This document shows positions 11,727-21,792 of a DNA stretch of 35,173 bases, one piece after another. Below the pieces are notes generated by a model. It did not search any database. It worked only from the letters and a program-made list of their open reading frames with translations, and was not told the DNA's origin. Each line of letters starts with the position of its first letter. The first letter of the stretch is position 1. The stretch comes from Clostridiales bacterium 38_11 (GTDB lineage Bacteria > Bacillota > Clostridia > Tissierellales > Dethiosulfatibacteraceae), in assembly GCA_001509345.1 (NCBI GenBank), contig LGGM01000009.1:1-35173 (forward strand). The letters run 5' to 3'. The translations under genes were made by a program, and so were the position numbers.

Positions 11727-12596
11727 CTACCAGTTCATATTTTTATAAATCATTCTTGCTATTTCAGGTTTGTTCATAACATAGAGATGAAAGCCATTGA
11801 CATCCAAGTGATTCAGATCATCCATCTGTTGACAGGCATAATCGATGCCCGCTTGGAACATACCTTTATTGTCATTTTCATATTGATCAAGCAATGTTTT
11901 AAGTTTTAGCGGAATCGACGCTCCGCTCAAAGCGATGATCCGTCTAATCTGCTTGACATTGGTGACCGGCATGATACCAATTGTAATTGGTGTATTGATG
12001 TTATTCTTGACAATTTTGTCTTTAAAATCATAGAATCGATTATTGTCAAAAAATAATTGGGTAATGAGAAAGTCCACACCTCTATCAACTTTGATCTTAA
12101 GATTTTTGATATCCGCATTTAAAGAGGAAGCTTCAATATGGCCTTCCGGATAGCAGGCTGCTGCCACAGAAATGGGTAACTCCGAACCTCTGATATGGCC
12201 AATCAGATCTGAAGCGTAGCTGTAATCCGTCCCATTGGTACTATCTGATAGAATATCTTTAGGCAGGTCACCTCTTAAGGCTAAAACGTTTTTTAAATTT
12301 TTTTTGATCATTAGTTTGAGAATCTCATTGATCTTCTCTTTGTTTGAGCCTATACATGTCAGATGCGGCATAGCTTCGATGGTATATTTTTCTTTGATAT
12401 ATTCTGCGATATCGACGGTGTAGTTATTGTTTGCATTCCCTGAAGCACCATAAGTCACCGAGATGTAATCAGGTCTGAAAATAGATAGCTCATCTATAAC
12501 ATCCAGAATCTGTTTTAGCGTCATATTGTTATTTGGTGGGAAAATCTCCAGAGAAATAACTTTGTTTTTTTTGATAAACTTATCTTTTATAAACAC
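11727..12596 (-). CDS. metF: Methylenetetrahydrofolate reductase
   Basis: KKNKVISLEIFPPNN...RPDYISVTYGASGN...NVLALRGDLPKD...DFLITQLFFDNNRFYDF...IGIMPVTN. Confidence 0.95.
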   Translation of the reverse strand: MFIKDKFIKKNKVISLEIFPPNNNMTLKQILDVIDELSIFRPDYISVTYGASGNANNNYTVDIAEYIKEKYTIEAMPHLTCIGSNKEKINEILKLMIKKNLKNVLALRGDLPKDILSDSTNGTDYSYASDLIGHIRGSELPISVAAACYPEGHIEASSLNADIKNLKIKVDRGVDFLITQLFFDNNRFYDFKDKIVKNNINTPITIGIMPVTNVKQIRRIIALSGASIPLKLKTLLDQYENDNKGMFQAGIDYACQQMDDLNHLDVNGFHLYVMNKPEIARMIYKNMNW

Positions 12597-12686
12597 TTAA
12601 TCACCTACTCAATATTTGTTTAACATTATGATCAATTTTAGCTATAAATACAAAAAAATATATAAAAATAAATCAATATAACTCTG

Positions 12687-13316
12687 CTATTTTGTTCCAA
12701 AAAGTCTGTCTCCCGCATCACCTAAACCCGGAACGATATAAGACTTATCGTTGAGGCCTTCATCAATTGAAACTGTGTATATTTCGGTTTCAGGATGATA
12801 CTTGTGGACCTCGGTAATTCCAATCTCGGTTGAGACCAGAGTCATCACTTTAATCCGCATGGCACCTCTTTTTTTGAGAATTGTTATAGCATCTCTCAGA
12901 GATCCACCGGTAGCTAGCATTGGGTCTGTTACAATCACCAATCTGTTGGCAATATCAGCAGGTAGTTTGCAGTAATACTCAACAGGCTGGATCGTCTCTT
13001 CATTTCTGTAAATACCAATGTGTCCGACTTTGGCATTGGGTATGAGGGTCAGCATACCCTCCACCATTCCCATTCCAGCTCTCATGATGGGGACTATTGC
13101 CACATCAAGTCCATGTAGAGCTTTACCTTTTGTTTTGCAAATGGGAGTCTCCACATCTACGTCTTCCACCGGTAGACTTCTAGTGACTTCATATGCCATA
13201 AGCATTGAAACTTCATTGACAAGGGATCGGAAGTCTTTGGAGGAAGTATTCTTATCTCTAAGCATAGTTAGTTTGTGTTGTATTAATGGATGATTAATCA
13301 AGTATACATTTTTCAT
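12687..13316 (-). CDS. upp: Uracil phosphoribosyltransferase
   Basis: [40 protein letters not shown]...[14 protein letters not shown]...[16 protein letters not shown]. Confidence 0.97.
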   Translation of the reverse strand: MKNVYLINHPLIQHKLTMLRDKNTSSKDFRSLVNEVSMLMAYEVTRSLPVEDVDVETPICKTKGKALHGLDVAIVPIMRAGMGMVEGMLTLIPNAKVGHIGIYRNEETIQPVEYYCKLPADIANRLVIVTDPMLATGGSLRDAITILKKRGAMRIKVMTLVSTEIGITEVHKYHPETEIYTVSIDEGLNDKSYIVPGLGDAGDRLFGTK

Positions 13317-13381
13317 TACCGCACCTCTTCAATTTGCTACCATATATTATTATACAGAAGATTAGCTATGTCAATTGAATG

Positions 13382-13410
13382 TTTACTTTTTTTAATAGAG
13401 ATTATATAAT
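13382..13410 (+). promoter_or_regulatory. Sigma-A-type promoter of acpS-nnrD (TTTACT-N17-TATAAT)
   Basis: TTTACT 13382-13387, TATAAT 13405-13410, spacer 17. Confidence 0.65.
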
Positions 13411-13425
13411 CAAGTGGGTGATGAT

Positions 13426-14664
13426 ATGATAAATAGCGGCATAGATATAGTTGAAGTGAAACGAATCGAGAGATTGATCAAGAACAAATCGTTCGTCAGA
13501 AAGATTTTTTCAGATAATGAGATTGCCTATCTCGAAGAAAGAAAATACAAAGCAACCACAGCTGCAGGTATCTTTTGCGCTAAAGAGGCTGTGAGCAAGT
13601 GTATTGGCACTGGTATCGCCGGGTTTTCATGGCATGACATAGAGATACATAGAAATGAATTGGGAAGGCCGTATGTTGTATTAGGAGGCAGAGCCTTAAA
13701 TCTGAGTAAAGAAAATGGAATCGTCAGCATTGATATTTCCATTACGCATATTGAAGATTACGCTCTATCAATCGCAATAGCAAAGCTAAATGAAAGCATA
13801 ATTCCGTCGGGTATCGGACTTTTTCTGTTACCGGCAAGGGAAGCTGATACGCATAAAGGTGATTATGGAAAGCTGGGTGTAGTTGGAGGCAAAGAAGGTA
13901 TGTCGGGATCTGTATATCTTGCAGGTCTTGCTGCCTTGAAATCCGGAACCGGCCTTGTATATCTGATTCCACCTATTTCAATTTATGAAATACTGAGCAT
14001 AAAACTCAATGAAGTCATCATCGAAAAATTGTCTGAAAGTCAGGAATATCTGGTGTATGATGATCTTGACAAAATCATGAAATATTCGGAAAAATATGAT
14101 GTCATGTGTTTAGGAACGGGGATAGGAACCAGTCTTCAGACGAAGAAAATGGTAATATCAATTCTAAGTCTTTTCGACAAGCCAATCGTTCTTGATGCTG
14201 ATGGTTTGAATTGTATCAACGGATCGGTCGAAATCCTGAAAAACAGGCAGGCAGTGACAATCATTACACCGCACACCATAGAAATGGCAAGACTCATGAA
14301 CTTAAGCCCAGAAGCAGTTGAGCGGGACAGAATCAATATCGCCATGGATTTTTCTAAACAATATGGGGTGATTACAGTCCTTAAAGGGCATAAAACCATT
14401 GTGTCAAATGGGGAGGAACTTTATGTTAATACAACAGGAAATCCAGGTATGGCAACGGCAGGAAGTGGGGATGTTCTGACAGGTATAATTGGAGCATTAG
14501 TGAGTCAGGGATACGACCCCTATTTAGCAGCGAAGCTTGGGGTCTTTATCCATGGATTGGCGGGAGATTTGGCTAAAGCAGAATATGGTGAATATGGAAT
14601 GATTGCATCAAATTTAATCGAATATCTGCCATATGCTATCAAAACATGCACTAAAAAAGAATAA
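13426..14664 (+). CDS. Fusion protein: holo-ACP synthase (AcpS) + ADP-dependent (S)-NAD(P)H-hydrate dehydratase (NnrD)
   Basis: N-terminus INSGIDIVEVKRIERLI...AAGIFCAKEAVSKCIGTG...ISITHIEDYALSIAIA (AcpS); C-terminus GDYGKLGVVGGKEGMSGSVYLAGLAALKSGTGLV...DADGLNCI...TPHTIEMARL...NPGMATAGSGDVLTGIIGAL (NnrD); one uninterrupted frame. ATG 13426 preferred because GTG 13414 lies upstream of the expected transcription start. Confidence 0.92.
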   Translation: MINSGIDIVEVKRIERLIKNKSFVRKIFSDNEIAYLEERKYKATTAAGIFCAKEAVSKCIGTGIAGFSWHDIEIHRNELGRPYVVLGGRALNLSKENGIVSIDISITHIEDYALSIAIAKLNESIIPSGIGLFLLPAREADTHKGDYGKLGVVGGKEGMSGSVYLAGLAALKSGTGLVYLIPPISIYEILSIKLNEVIIEKLSESQEYLVYDDLDKIMKYSEKYDVMCLGTGIGTSLQTKKMVISILSLFDKPIVLDADGLNCINGSVEILKNRQAVTIITPHTIEMARLMNLSPEAVERDRINIAMDFSKQYGVITVLKGHKTIVSNGEELYVNTTGNPGMATAGSGDVLTGIIGALVSQGYDPYLAAKLGVFIHGLAGDLAKAEYGEYGMIASNLIEYLPYAIKTCTKKE

Positions 14665-14685
14665 ATCAAAAGATCAATTCTTTTT
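14654..14685. terminator. Probable bidirectional terminator
   Basis: AAAAAGAATaaatcaaaagatcaATTCTTTTT between convergent genes. Confidence 0.6.
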
Positions 14686-15253
14686 ACTCGACTTTATACG
14701 AACCGCGAATCATAAATATTGAATTGTTGGTAATTGTTACACCTCGACCATCTGATCTCGGGATAATCAATAGATGGTTTGCAGGAATATCTTTGCCGTG
14801 TTGAATATCATAGCCCCCAGTAACATCTGATAGGCCACCAAGATAGCTGGCGATGGCAGTAGTGGATCCATTGGAGTATCGAAGGATTATTTCTGTTCCC
14901 GCGTCCGCTATGATTCTAGTTCCTACCAATACCTTGCTCTGACCTTCACTTACGATAGTTTTTCCTGCATTGTTTAATAAAGTTGAATCGGCATATAATT
15001 CCAATACCTCAAGCACATTTCCTGAAACAGAAGATAACTCACTGAGCTGGGTTGAGATTGTTGATATAGAATCATCCTGTTGTTGATTTTTTAGATTGAG
15101 AGCTTCCTTCAACGCATCGATTACTTGATTCAGATAGCTCAGGGAAATCAAAGGATCGTTGTTGTTGATTGTTGCTTCAGTAGTTAATAGTCTAGGGCCT
15201 ATCAATGAAATAGCCAATATTAGAAGCAGTATTAAGATCTTTTTATTGTTCAC
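14684..15253 (-). CDS. Uncharacterised secreted or membrane-anchored protein (signal/TM, Q/S-rich helical segment, beta-rich C-terminus)
   Basis: MNNKKILILLLILAISLIGPRLL N-terminal hydrophobic segment; C-terminus NHLLIIPRSDGRGVTITNNSIFMIRGSYKVE. Confidence 0.75.
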   Translation of the reverse strand: MNNKKILILLLILAISLIGPRLLTTEATINNNDPLISLSYLNQVIDALKEALNLKNQQQDDSISTISTQLSELSSVSGNVLEVLELYADSTLLNNAGKTIVSEGQSKVLVGTRIIADAGTEIILRYSNGSTTAIASYLGGLSDVTGGYDIQHGKDIPANHLLIIPRSDGRGVTITNNSIFMIRGSYKVE

Positions 15254-15409
15254 TGGATCACCTCTCCTTTTTGTATTCTTCTATATTTTAAAGTAGGAAA
15301 GAGCATTAAGCAATATTTTTATATATATTTATAGAAACAAAGTTGTTCTTTTGGTATAATGACATGATATCAACTAAGACAACGCACAGCAATTTTGAGA
15401 GGGAATCAG

Positions 15410-17287
15410 ATGAAAAAATACTTCAATAGACATGCTATAATATCGCAAGCATTTGTTTTGGGAATAATCCTTTCTTTTTTTGTAAAAGTGTTCTATTTTC
15501 AGTATACAATAGGTTTATCCCAGGTACCCTTTCAAGATAATATGCTTATCCATAGGCTTCTTCTTTTCAGTACAGTGACGGTAGTAATAACGATTGCTTT
15601 GATCTTTCAGAAGAAGGCCATTTATTTTTTTATTGTATTCGACATTATAATCTCAGCACTGTTGCTATTAGATACATTGTATGGCAGGTATTATGGAATA
15701 CCGTTAACCATTCCAATCGTCTATCAGTTAAGTTTCGTCAACGACATACAAGATAGTGCCAATACCCTTTTTAAATGGAAAGATATGGTTTATTTTGTTG
15801 ACTTACCGATTATATTTGGGTATGTCTTTTATTTCAGAAAATATTTGTTCGAAAAGAATACCCGTCGTAAAAATGCTATCTATCTGGTGATTCTTCTGAT
15901 GTCCATTACTTTGTTTCACACTCAAGCCAAAGACATAGACAGAACGTTGCATAATTATGAAAGAAAAAATATTGCTAAGGATCTTGGAGTTTTTTATTTC
16001 CATGGTTATGATATAATTGATTTCACCAGAAACAAGTTTTTAACCAGCCTTTCGATGAATGAGTCAGAAAAGAAAATCATTATGGAGTATCTCAATGATA
16101 ACCCGAGACAGACAGAAACCTTCAATCTCTATTCCGAAAAGAAAAATCTTCTAGTCTTACAGGTTGAAGCATTACAGGAATTTGTGATTGATCTGGAGAT
16201 TAACGGTCAAGAAGTGACGCCTTTTCTCAACGGCTTAAAATCAGAGAATCTATACTTTAGTCAGATATATCATCAAGTTGCGGGCGGAAATACAGCAGAT
16301 ACCGAATTTCTGTTGAATGTGGGTTTACATCCCACACCGACTGGATCTGTCAACTACTTGTATCCAACTAATCAGTGGCTATCTCTAAGTGATTTGTTAA
16401 ACGAAAGAGGTTATACAAGCCTAGCTTTTCATGGTTATGAGGCCAGCTTCTGGAACCGACAAGCCGTATACAATAATCTTGGTTTCTATCAATTTGTCAG
16501 TAAAGAGGATTTTGACATTGATGAAACACTTGGTTGGTCCATCAGTGATGAGTCTTTTTTTAGACAGTCCATTGACAAGTCTCTTAGCCATCAGCCATTT
16601 TACAGTCTGCTGATTACTTTGTCCAGCCATCATCCCTTTGATGCATTCAGCGAGTTTCCTATGAATGTGTCACCATTTGATAACACACAGGTTGGAAATT
16701 ATCTGAAAGGAATCAACTATGTTGATCAGGCTATTGAAGACTTATTTGAGCGTCTGGCTGATGAAAACATTTTAGATAACACAATCGTAGTAATTTTTGG
16801 GGATCATTCAGGTCTCTATCTGGACCAGAAAGCTGTTCTTCAGGACTTGCTTACCTTTGGAGACCACCCTGTGGAATGGGCGAAAATACAAAAAGTGCCT
16901 CTAATAATAGCTTTACCGGATAAAAAGCTTCAAGGGAATATCAATAAGGTTGGGGGACAGATTGATATTCTACCCACCATTGTGGACATCCTGGGCTTGG
17001 ATTATCCACTCATACTTGGCAATTCATTATTGAGAGAAAAAGGCAACTACGCAGTTAAGCGAGATGGGTCTATTTATTTTGATAACTATTATTTTGATAA
17101 TGCAAGAGGTATTCTATTTGACATTGAAACGTTGGAAGAAGTAATTATTACCACTGAACTGGCAAACCGGATTGGAAAATACAAAACTGATCTGATGGTA
17201 TCAGATATCATTATCAGAAAAAATCTGTTCAATGATGATGAGTTTTTAAATATTATTCATTCACAGAAAGGATTAAACGAGGAGTAA
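15410..17287 (+). CDS. LTA synthase family (sulfatase-fold) membrane protein
   Basis: Several N-terminal TM segments, then EALQEF...GGNTADTEFLLNVGLHPTPTGSVNYLYPTNQWLSLSDLLNERGYTSLAFHGYEASFWNR...SSHHPF...FGDHSGLY; ATG 15410 with RBS gagagg. Confidence 0.9.
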   Translation: MKKYFNRHAIISQAFVLGIILSFFVKVFYFQYTIGLSQVPFQDNMLIHRLLLFSTVTVVITIALIFQKKAIYFFIVFDIIISALLLLDTLYGRYYGIPLTIPIVYQLSFVNDIQDSANTLFKWKDMVYFVDLPIIFGYVFYFRKYLFEKNTRRKNAIYLVILLMSITLFHTQAKDIDRTLHNYERKNIAKDLGVFYFHGYDIIDFTRNKFLTSLSMNESEKKIIMEYLNDNPRQTETFNLYSEKKNLLVLQVEALQEFVIDLEINGQEVTPFLNGLKSENLYFSQIYHQVAGGNTADTEFLLNVGLHPTPTGSVNYLYPTNQWLSLSDLLNERGYTSLAFHGYEASFWNRQAVYNNLGFYQFVSKEDFDIDETLGWSISDESFFRQSIDKSLSHQPFYSLLITLSSHHPFDAFSEFPMNVSPFDNTQVGNYLKGINYVDQAIEDLFERLADENILDNTIVVIFGDHSGLYLDQKAVLQDLLTFGDHPVEWAKIQKVPLIIALPDKKLQGNINKVGGQIDILPTIVDILGLDYPLILGNSLLREKGNYAVKRDGSIYFDNYYFDNARGILFDIETLEEVIITTELANRIGKYKTDLMVSDIIIRKNLFNDDEFLNIIHSQKGLNEE

Positions 17288-17291
17288 CAGG

Positions 17292-18749
17292 ATGGAATCA
17301 GTCTTCTACAGTAAGGGGAAGCGGGTATTGAAACATATACTCAACCTGTATAGACAAAGTCTGTTGTATAAATCATTTGGGATGATGTTTTCTACCATCG
17401 GCAGCCTTATGATTAACAGTGTAATTGTAGGTTGGTTATCTTCCAATGATCAATTAAAAAACAGTCTTGAAAACAGAAAATTATTTAGCTTCAAATCAGA
17501 AGCATCTAAATCTTTTATTAGAAACTTTCTGGCGGGGAGCAGATTTCTGACGATTTTTTCTGATAAAAGTGTTTTATTTCCTTTGATATTTCTGAATGTT
17601 TTTCTTTACCCATTCACACCTACAGCTATCGGGATTATATTTTCGACCGGATTATGTGCTCTAATGCTGATCAATGCTACTATTCATCAAAACTTTCGCA
17701 AAAAATCCAGGTTGATTGTTTTTACAACTCTGATTTTTTTAGCTTATTTGTTATTAAGTCTTTTTTTTAATGATATCAGAAGTGATGGTGTACTTATTTT
17801 CATTACCTATACCAGCATTTTGCTTTTTACCGCTTTTATTACGGTCACCATAAATGATGATAAGAATGCAATGATTCTGATACATATGATTGCTTCAACC
17901 GTTCTGGCAGTTTCGCTGTATGGATTGTATCAAGTTTATGCTGGTGCTCCTGTGGACCCCTCATGGCTGGACGAGTCATTAACAGGAAATGTCATTAGAA
18001 TATACAGCGTTTTTGGCAATCCCAATGTATTTGGGGAGTTCCTCACGTTGACTTTACCGATTGTGTTTGCAGGGCTTAACTTGAATAGAAATAAGATAAT
18101 TAGGATTGTTTATGGGATCACCTTTCTGTTGGGGATGTTTAATGTGTTATTGACGTTTTCAAGAGGCTCTATGCTTGCTCTCTTAATTGTTATGGTGCTG
18201 ATCGTTGTTTTCAAGGACAGAAAATACCTTCCGCTACTGGTTTTGATGCTTTTGGTAAGCCCATTGATATTACCATCATCCATAATTGAAAGGATATTGA
18301 CAATATTCCAAGGAGGGGATACATCTACTTCCTATCGCGTATCGATCTATATGGCATCTTATGATATGTTAAAAGAGCATGTGTTTACTGGAGTTGGATT
18401 GGGTAATTTCAAGGTGCTGTACAATGCATATGCCTACACATCAGCAAAATCATTTCATGCTCATAATACCATACTGATGATATGGATAGAATTGGGGTTT
18501 ATGGGGTTGCTGGCATGGATCTATATGATGTTTGTCTGGATTAGAGAGATATTCAGCTCTCAAAAGATAGATAGCACCTGGAGTTATTATGCATTTGCAG
18601 CTTTTGCAGGTGTTATGGGCTGCACATTGCAGGGGATGGTCGATCATATCTGGCACAATTATGATATTTTGTTTTTTTATTTTTTAATGGTAGCCCTTGG
18701 TTTTATCGTATCTAATATAGCAAAAGGACAAACGAATGATGAAAAATAG
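17292..18749 (+). CDS. O-antigen ligase / polymerase family membrane protein (Wzy/WaaL-like)
   Basis: Polytopic membrane protein with RIYSVFGNPNVFGEFLTLTLPI...LLTFSRGSMLALLIV...GVGLGNFKVLY...FHAHNTILMIWIELGFMGLLAW. Confidence 0.9.
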   Translation: MESVFYSKGKRVLKHILNLYRQSLLYKSFGMMFSTIGSLMINSVIVGWLSSNDQLKNSLENRKLFSFKSEASKSFIRNFLAGSRFLTIFSDKSVLFPLIFLNVFLYPFTPTAIGIIFSTGLCALMLINATIHQNFRKKSRLIVFTTLIFLAYLLLSLFFNDIRSDGVLIFITYTSILLFTAFITVTINDDKNAMILIHMIASTVLAVSLYGLYQVYAGAPVDPSWLDESLTGNVIRIYSVFGNPNVFGEFLTLTLPIVFAGLNLNRNKIIRIVYGITFLLGMFNVLLTFSRGSMLALLIVMVLIVVFKDRKYLPLLVLMLLVSPLILPSSIIERILTIFQGGDTSTSYRVSIYMASYDMLKEHVFTGVGLGNFKVLYNAYAYTSAKSFHAHNTILMIWIELGFMGLLAWIYMMFVWIREIFSSQKIDSTWSYYAFAAFAGVMGCTLQGMVDHIWHNYDILFFYFLMVALGFIVSNIAKGQTNDEK

Positions 18750-19800
18750 GATAAAGGTTATAGAAATTATATCAGATACGAATTTTGGCGGGGCAGGTCA
18801 ATATCTTAAGAGTATAGTGGAAGAAATTGACAGAGAGATCTTTGAACCTATTATTATTATGCCTTTTGACAGTGTTTTAAGAGATATGATGGGAAACTCC
18901 AAAGTAGAGTACTGCCGAGCTATAAATGAAAAATCATTTTCTCTAAAAGGAATGATCAATCTTTACAAGATTATGAAGAGAATCAAACCATGTGTTGTCC
19001 ATACACATGGCTCTCTTTCCGGTAGACTGGCAGCACAGATTTTAGGGGTAAAGAACATTGTATACACCAAGCATACTTTAAGCGACAACAACATTGGATG
19101 GAAAAGACAATTAAAAATAATTTTAAATAAGATGTTGCGTGCAAACGTAATCGCCATTTCAAAATCAGTGAAGCTTAATCTTATTGAAGAGGGAATTAAG
19201 GAAACTAATATCAGAATGATATATAATGGCATCAGAATTATCGAAACTTTTGACACTGAAACACGTCTAATACCAATAATTACACTTGTAGGCAGACTTG
19301 AACCAATCAAAGGACATAGGCATATGATTGAGATCACAAGACGACTAACCGAATGCCATAGGGAGAATTTTGAGATAAAATTTGTAGGATCGGGCTCACT
19401 GGAACCAACACTCAAAAAGCTTGTATCGGATTATGGTTTGCCGATCACATTTAGCGGTCATGTCGATAGTATTGGGCAGATTTATGAAACCTCTGATATA
19501 ATTGTAAACACCTCTGACTCAGAAGCACTTTCATATGCTACGCTGGAGGCGATGATGTATAAAAAACCAGTCGTAGCCTTTGATATACCGGGAATCAATG
19601 AAGTGATTGAAAATGGAAAGACCGGATTTCTTGTCGATTATAAGGACTATGATTTATTTACTGAATATTTGGTAAGACTTCTGAAAGACAGCACGCTCAG
19701 AAGAAATATGGGAGAGTCCGGTAGACAAAGAGTAATTGATAAGTTCTCAATTGAAGAAATGATAAACGGAATCGAAACCTTATATATGGAGGAATTATGA
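18736..19800 (+). CDS. Glycosyltransferase family 4
   Basis: IISDTNFGGAGQYLKSIVEEI...VVHTHGSLSGRLAAQILGVKNIVYTKHTLS...VGRLEPIKGH...TSDSEALSYATLEAMMYKKPVVAFDIPGINEVIENGKTGFLV. Confidence 0.93.
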   Translation: MMKNRIKVIEIISDTNFGGAGQYLKSIVEEIDREIFEPIIIMPFDSVLRDMMGNSKVEYCRAINEKSFSLKGMINLYKIMKRIKPCVVHTHGSLSGRLAAQILGVKNIVYTKHTLSDNNIGWKRQLKIILNKMLRANVIAISKSVKLNLIEEGIKETNIRMIYNGIRIIETFDTETRLIPIITLVGRLEPIKGHRHMIEITRRLTECHRENFEIKFVGSGSLEPTLKKLVSDYGLPITFSGHVDSIGQIYETSDIIVNTSDSEALSYATLEAMMYKKPVVAFDIPGINEVIENGKTGFLVDYKDYDLFTEYLVRLLKDSTLRRNMGESGRQRVIDKFSIEEMINGIETLYMEEL

Positions 19801-20291
19801 AACTGATCAACAAAAAAGGAATGGTATTTGAAAAAATAAGCATTGTTGATGTTATTATTATTCTGGTGATAATAGCCATCGGTTATTATGCTATCACATT
19901 TCTGACCACAAAAGATGTTAATAAAATCAGCAAACAAACCATCCAGTACACCTTTGAGACAGAGGATGTCAATGAAAACTTTGCAAAGCAATTGCAGCTG
20001 GAAGGAAATCTATATAATTCCAGCAAAAATTATTTTGTTGGCAAACTGATTGATTATAAAGTGTTGCCCTATGAAATAATCGTTCCGGATCTGCAAAATG
20101 GTGTTTTTATTAAACAGGTTGTAGAAGACAGATTTGTTGTCAGAATGACAATAGAAGCGAATACAGATCAGGATGACTACAATATACGCATCAACCAAGA
20201 GAATATCAAAGTTGGTGCTATGTTTCCAATTAAAGGCAAAGGCTTTGCGTCTTACGGATATATTGTTGAAATCAAGGAGGTTGTCAAATGA
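19797..20291 (+). CDS. DUF4330-like single-pass membrane protein (copy 1)
   Basis: N-terminal TM (SIVDVIIILVIIAIGYYAITFL) plus short extracytoplasmic beta-rich domain; glycan operon context. Confidence 0.75.
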   Translation: MKLINKKGMVFEKISIVDVIIILVIIAIGYYAITFLTTKDVNKISKQTIQYTFETEDVNENFAKQLQLEGNLYNSSKNYFVGKLIDYKVLPYEIIVPDLQNGVFIKQVVEDRFVVRMTIEANTDQDDYNIRINQENIKVGAMFPIKGKGFASYGYIVEIKEVVK

Positions 20292-20761
20292 GAAGAATGA
20301 ACATTGCTGATTTCATTATCATCATCTTTATCATTGGCGGAATCCTGGTTTTGGCTTCTAAGCTTGGTACCTTTGGTTTGTCTTTAGGTCAAGGCGAGGA
20401 GATAAAAATGAGAAAGGCTGTCATTGTTTTAGAGGTTGAAGATGTGAGAGAAGCGACTGTCAACGCCCTTAAAATCGGACATATTGTACTATCAGAAGAA
20501 ACCAACAGTCCCATAGGACCCATAATAGAGATGACAGTAACTCCATACATGGATGAAATTGAGACGGTGGATGGCAAGATAGTTTTTTCCGAAGTGCCTG
20601 GTAAGTATACTATTATAGTTTCATTGGAAGCATCGCTTCTTGAACGGGAAACCGGTTATTTTGCTGAGGGTATAACCGAAATGAAAGTTAATTCTATTTT
20701 CAAGTTCTACACAAAATATGTGAGTACTTCTGGGAGAATTGAGGAGATTGATTTACAATGA
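20288..20761 (+). CDS. DUF4330-like single-pass membrane protein (copy 2)
   Basis: NIADFIIIIFIIGGILVLASKLGTFG N-terminal TM; same size and topology as the preceding gene; ATGA overlap with it. Confidence 0.7.
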   Translation: MRRMNIADFIIIIFIIGGILVLASKLGTFGLSLGQGEEIKMRKAVIVLEVEDVREATVNALKIGHIVLSEETNSPIGPIIEMTVTPYMDEIETVDGKIVFSEVPGKYTIIVSLEASLLERETGYFAEGITEMKVNSIFKFYTKYVSTSGRIEEIDLQ

Positions 20762-21792
20762 AAAAAGTTTTGCAATGTTTAATGAGCTTGGAAATCGGAG
20801 GCGCGGAGACACACGTCATAGAGCTTTCAAAATATCTTGCTAAGAAGGGCTATAAGGTAGTGGTGGCTTCTAATGGAGGCACCTATGAAAAAGAACTTGT
20901 TGAAGCAGGGGTCAAAGTAATCCGAATACCAATGCACAGCAAGAAGCCTCTATTCATCGTGCAATCTCTTATTTTACTCAACAGACTAATAAGGGATTTC
21001 AAACCTGATATTGTCCATGCACACGCCCGGATACCAGGTCTTTATGTGAGCATTTTCGAAAAGTTATACCATTTTCGCATGATTACCACAGTTCATGGCA
21101 AGTTTAAAATCAATTGGTTATTAAAGCATATAACCCAATGGGGTAAAGAGATTTTTGTTGTCAGTGAGGACTTGAAGGAGTATCTGATAGATAATTATCC
21201 TGTTGAAAAGGCCAACATTTTCAGCACAGTCAATGGTATAGACACAGTCAGGTTTTACCCTTCGGATGAATCAGACATTGAATATGACATTATTCATGTA
21301 AGCCGTTTGGATCAGGGTACCAGTAATACAGCTGATATGCTGATTACTTATGCTCAAGAAAGCAGTGTAAATGTATTGGTAGTTGGCGCAGGATCTGAGC
21401 TAAAGAAATTGAGAGAAAAATCAACTGAAATTTATAATATAAATTTTCAAGGATCAACCAATAGAGTTGATGTAGAACTCAGAAAAGCGAAGATTTTTGT
21501 TGGTATTAGCAGATCTGCATTGGAAGCGATGAGTATGAATATACCGGTTGTATTATCCGGAGATTATGGTTATATGGGAATAATGCAGCCATCTGTTTTG
21601 GATGAAGCGATTAAAAACAATTTTACTGCAAGGGTTTCAACTATGCTTGATTATGAAAAGCTGAGACAGGATTTAGATGCTGTCTTAAAAATGGACCCAG
21701 AATTGTTTTCATGGGAAAGGGATTTTATTCAAAATCATTATTCAATCTCAAAAATGTCGGAGGATTATATCAAGGTGTACGAGAATGAATAA
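20758..21792 (+). CDS. Glycosyltransferase family 4
   Basis: LMSLEIGGAETHVIELSKYLAKKGYKVVVASNGGTYEKELVEAGVKVIRIPMHSKKPL...DIVHAHARIPGLY. Confidence 0.93.
   Translation: MKKVLQCLMSLEIGGAETHVIELSKYLAKKGYKVVVASNGGTYEKELVEAGVKVIRIPMHSKKPLFIVQSLILLNRLIRDFKPDIVHAHARIPGLYVSIFEKLYHFRMITTVHGKFKINWLLKHITQWGKEIFVVSEDLKEYLIDNYPVEKANIFSTVNGIDTVRFYPSDESDIEYDIIHVSRLDQGTSNTADMLITYAQESSVNVLVVGAGSELKKLREKSTEIYNINFQGSTNRVDVELRKAKIFVGISRSALEAMSMNIPVVLSGDYGYMGIMQPSVLDEAIKNNFTARVSTMLDYEKLRQDLDAVLKMDPELFSWERDFIQNHYSISKMSEDYIKVYENE

Noticed and set aside
18963-19415. 150-aa antisense ORF in the glycosyltransferase gene
   Set aside because: Shadow ORF of a conserved GT4 gene; its hydrophobic character arises from the complement of charged codons
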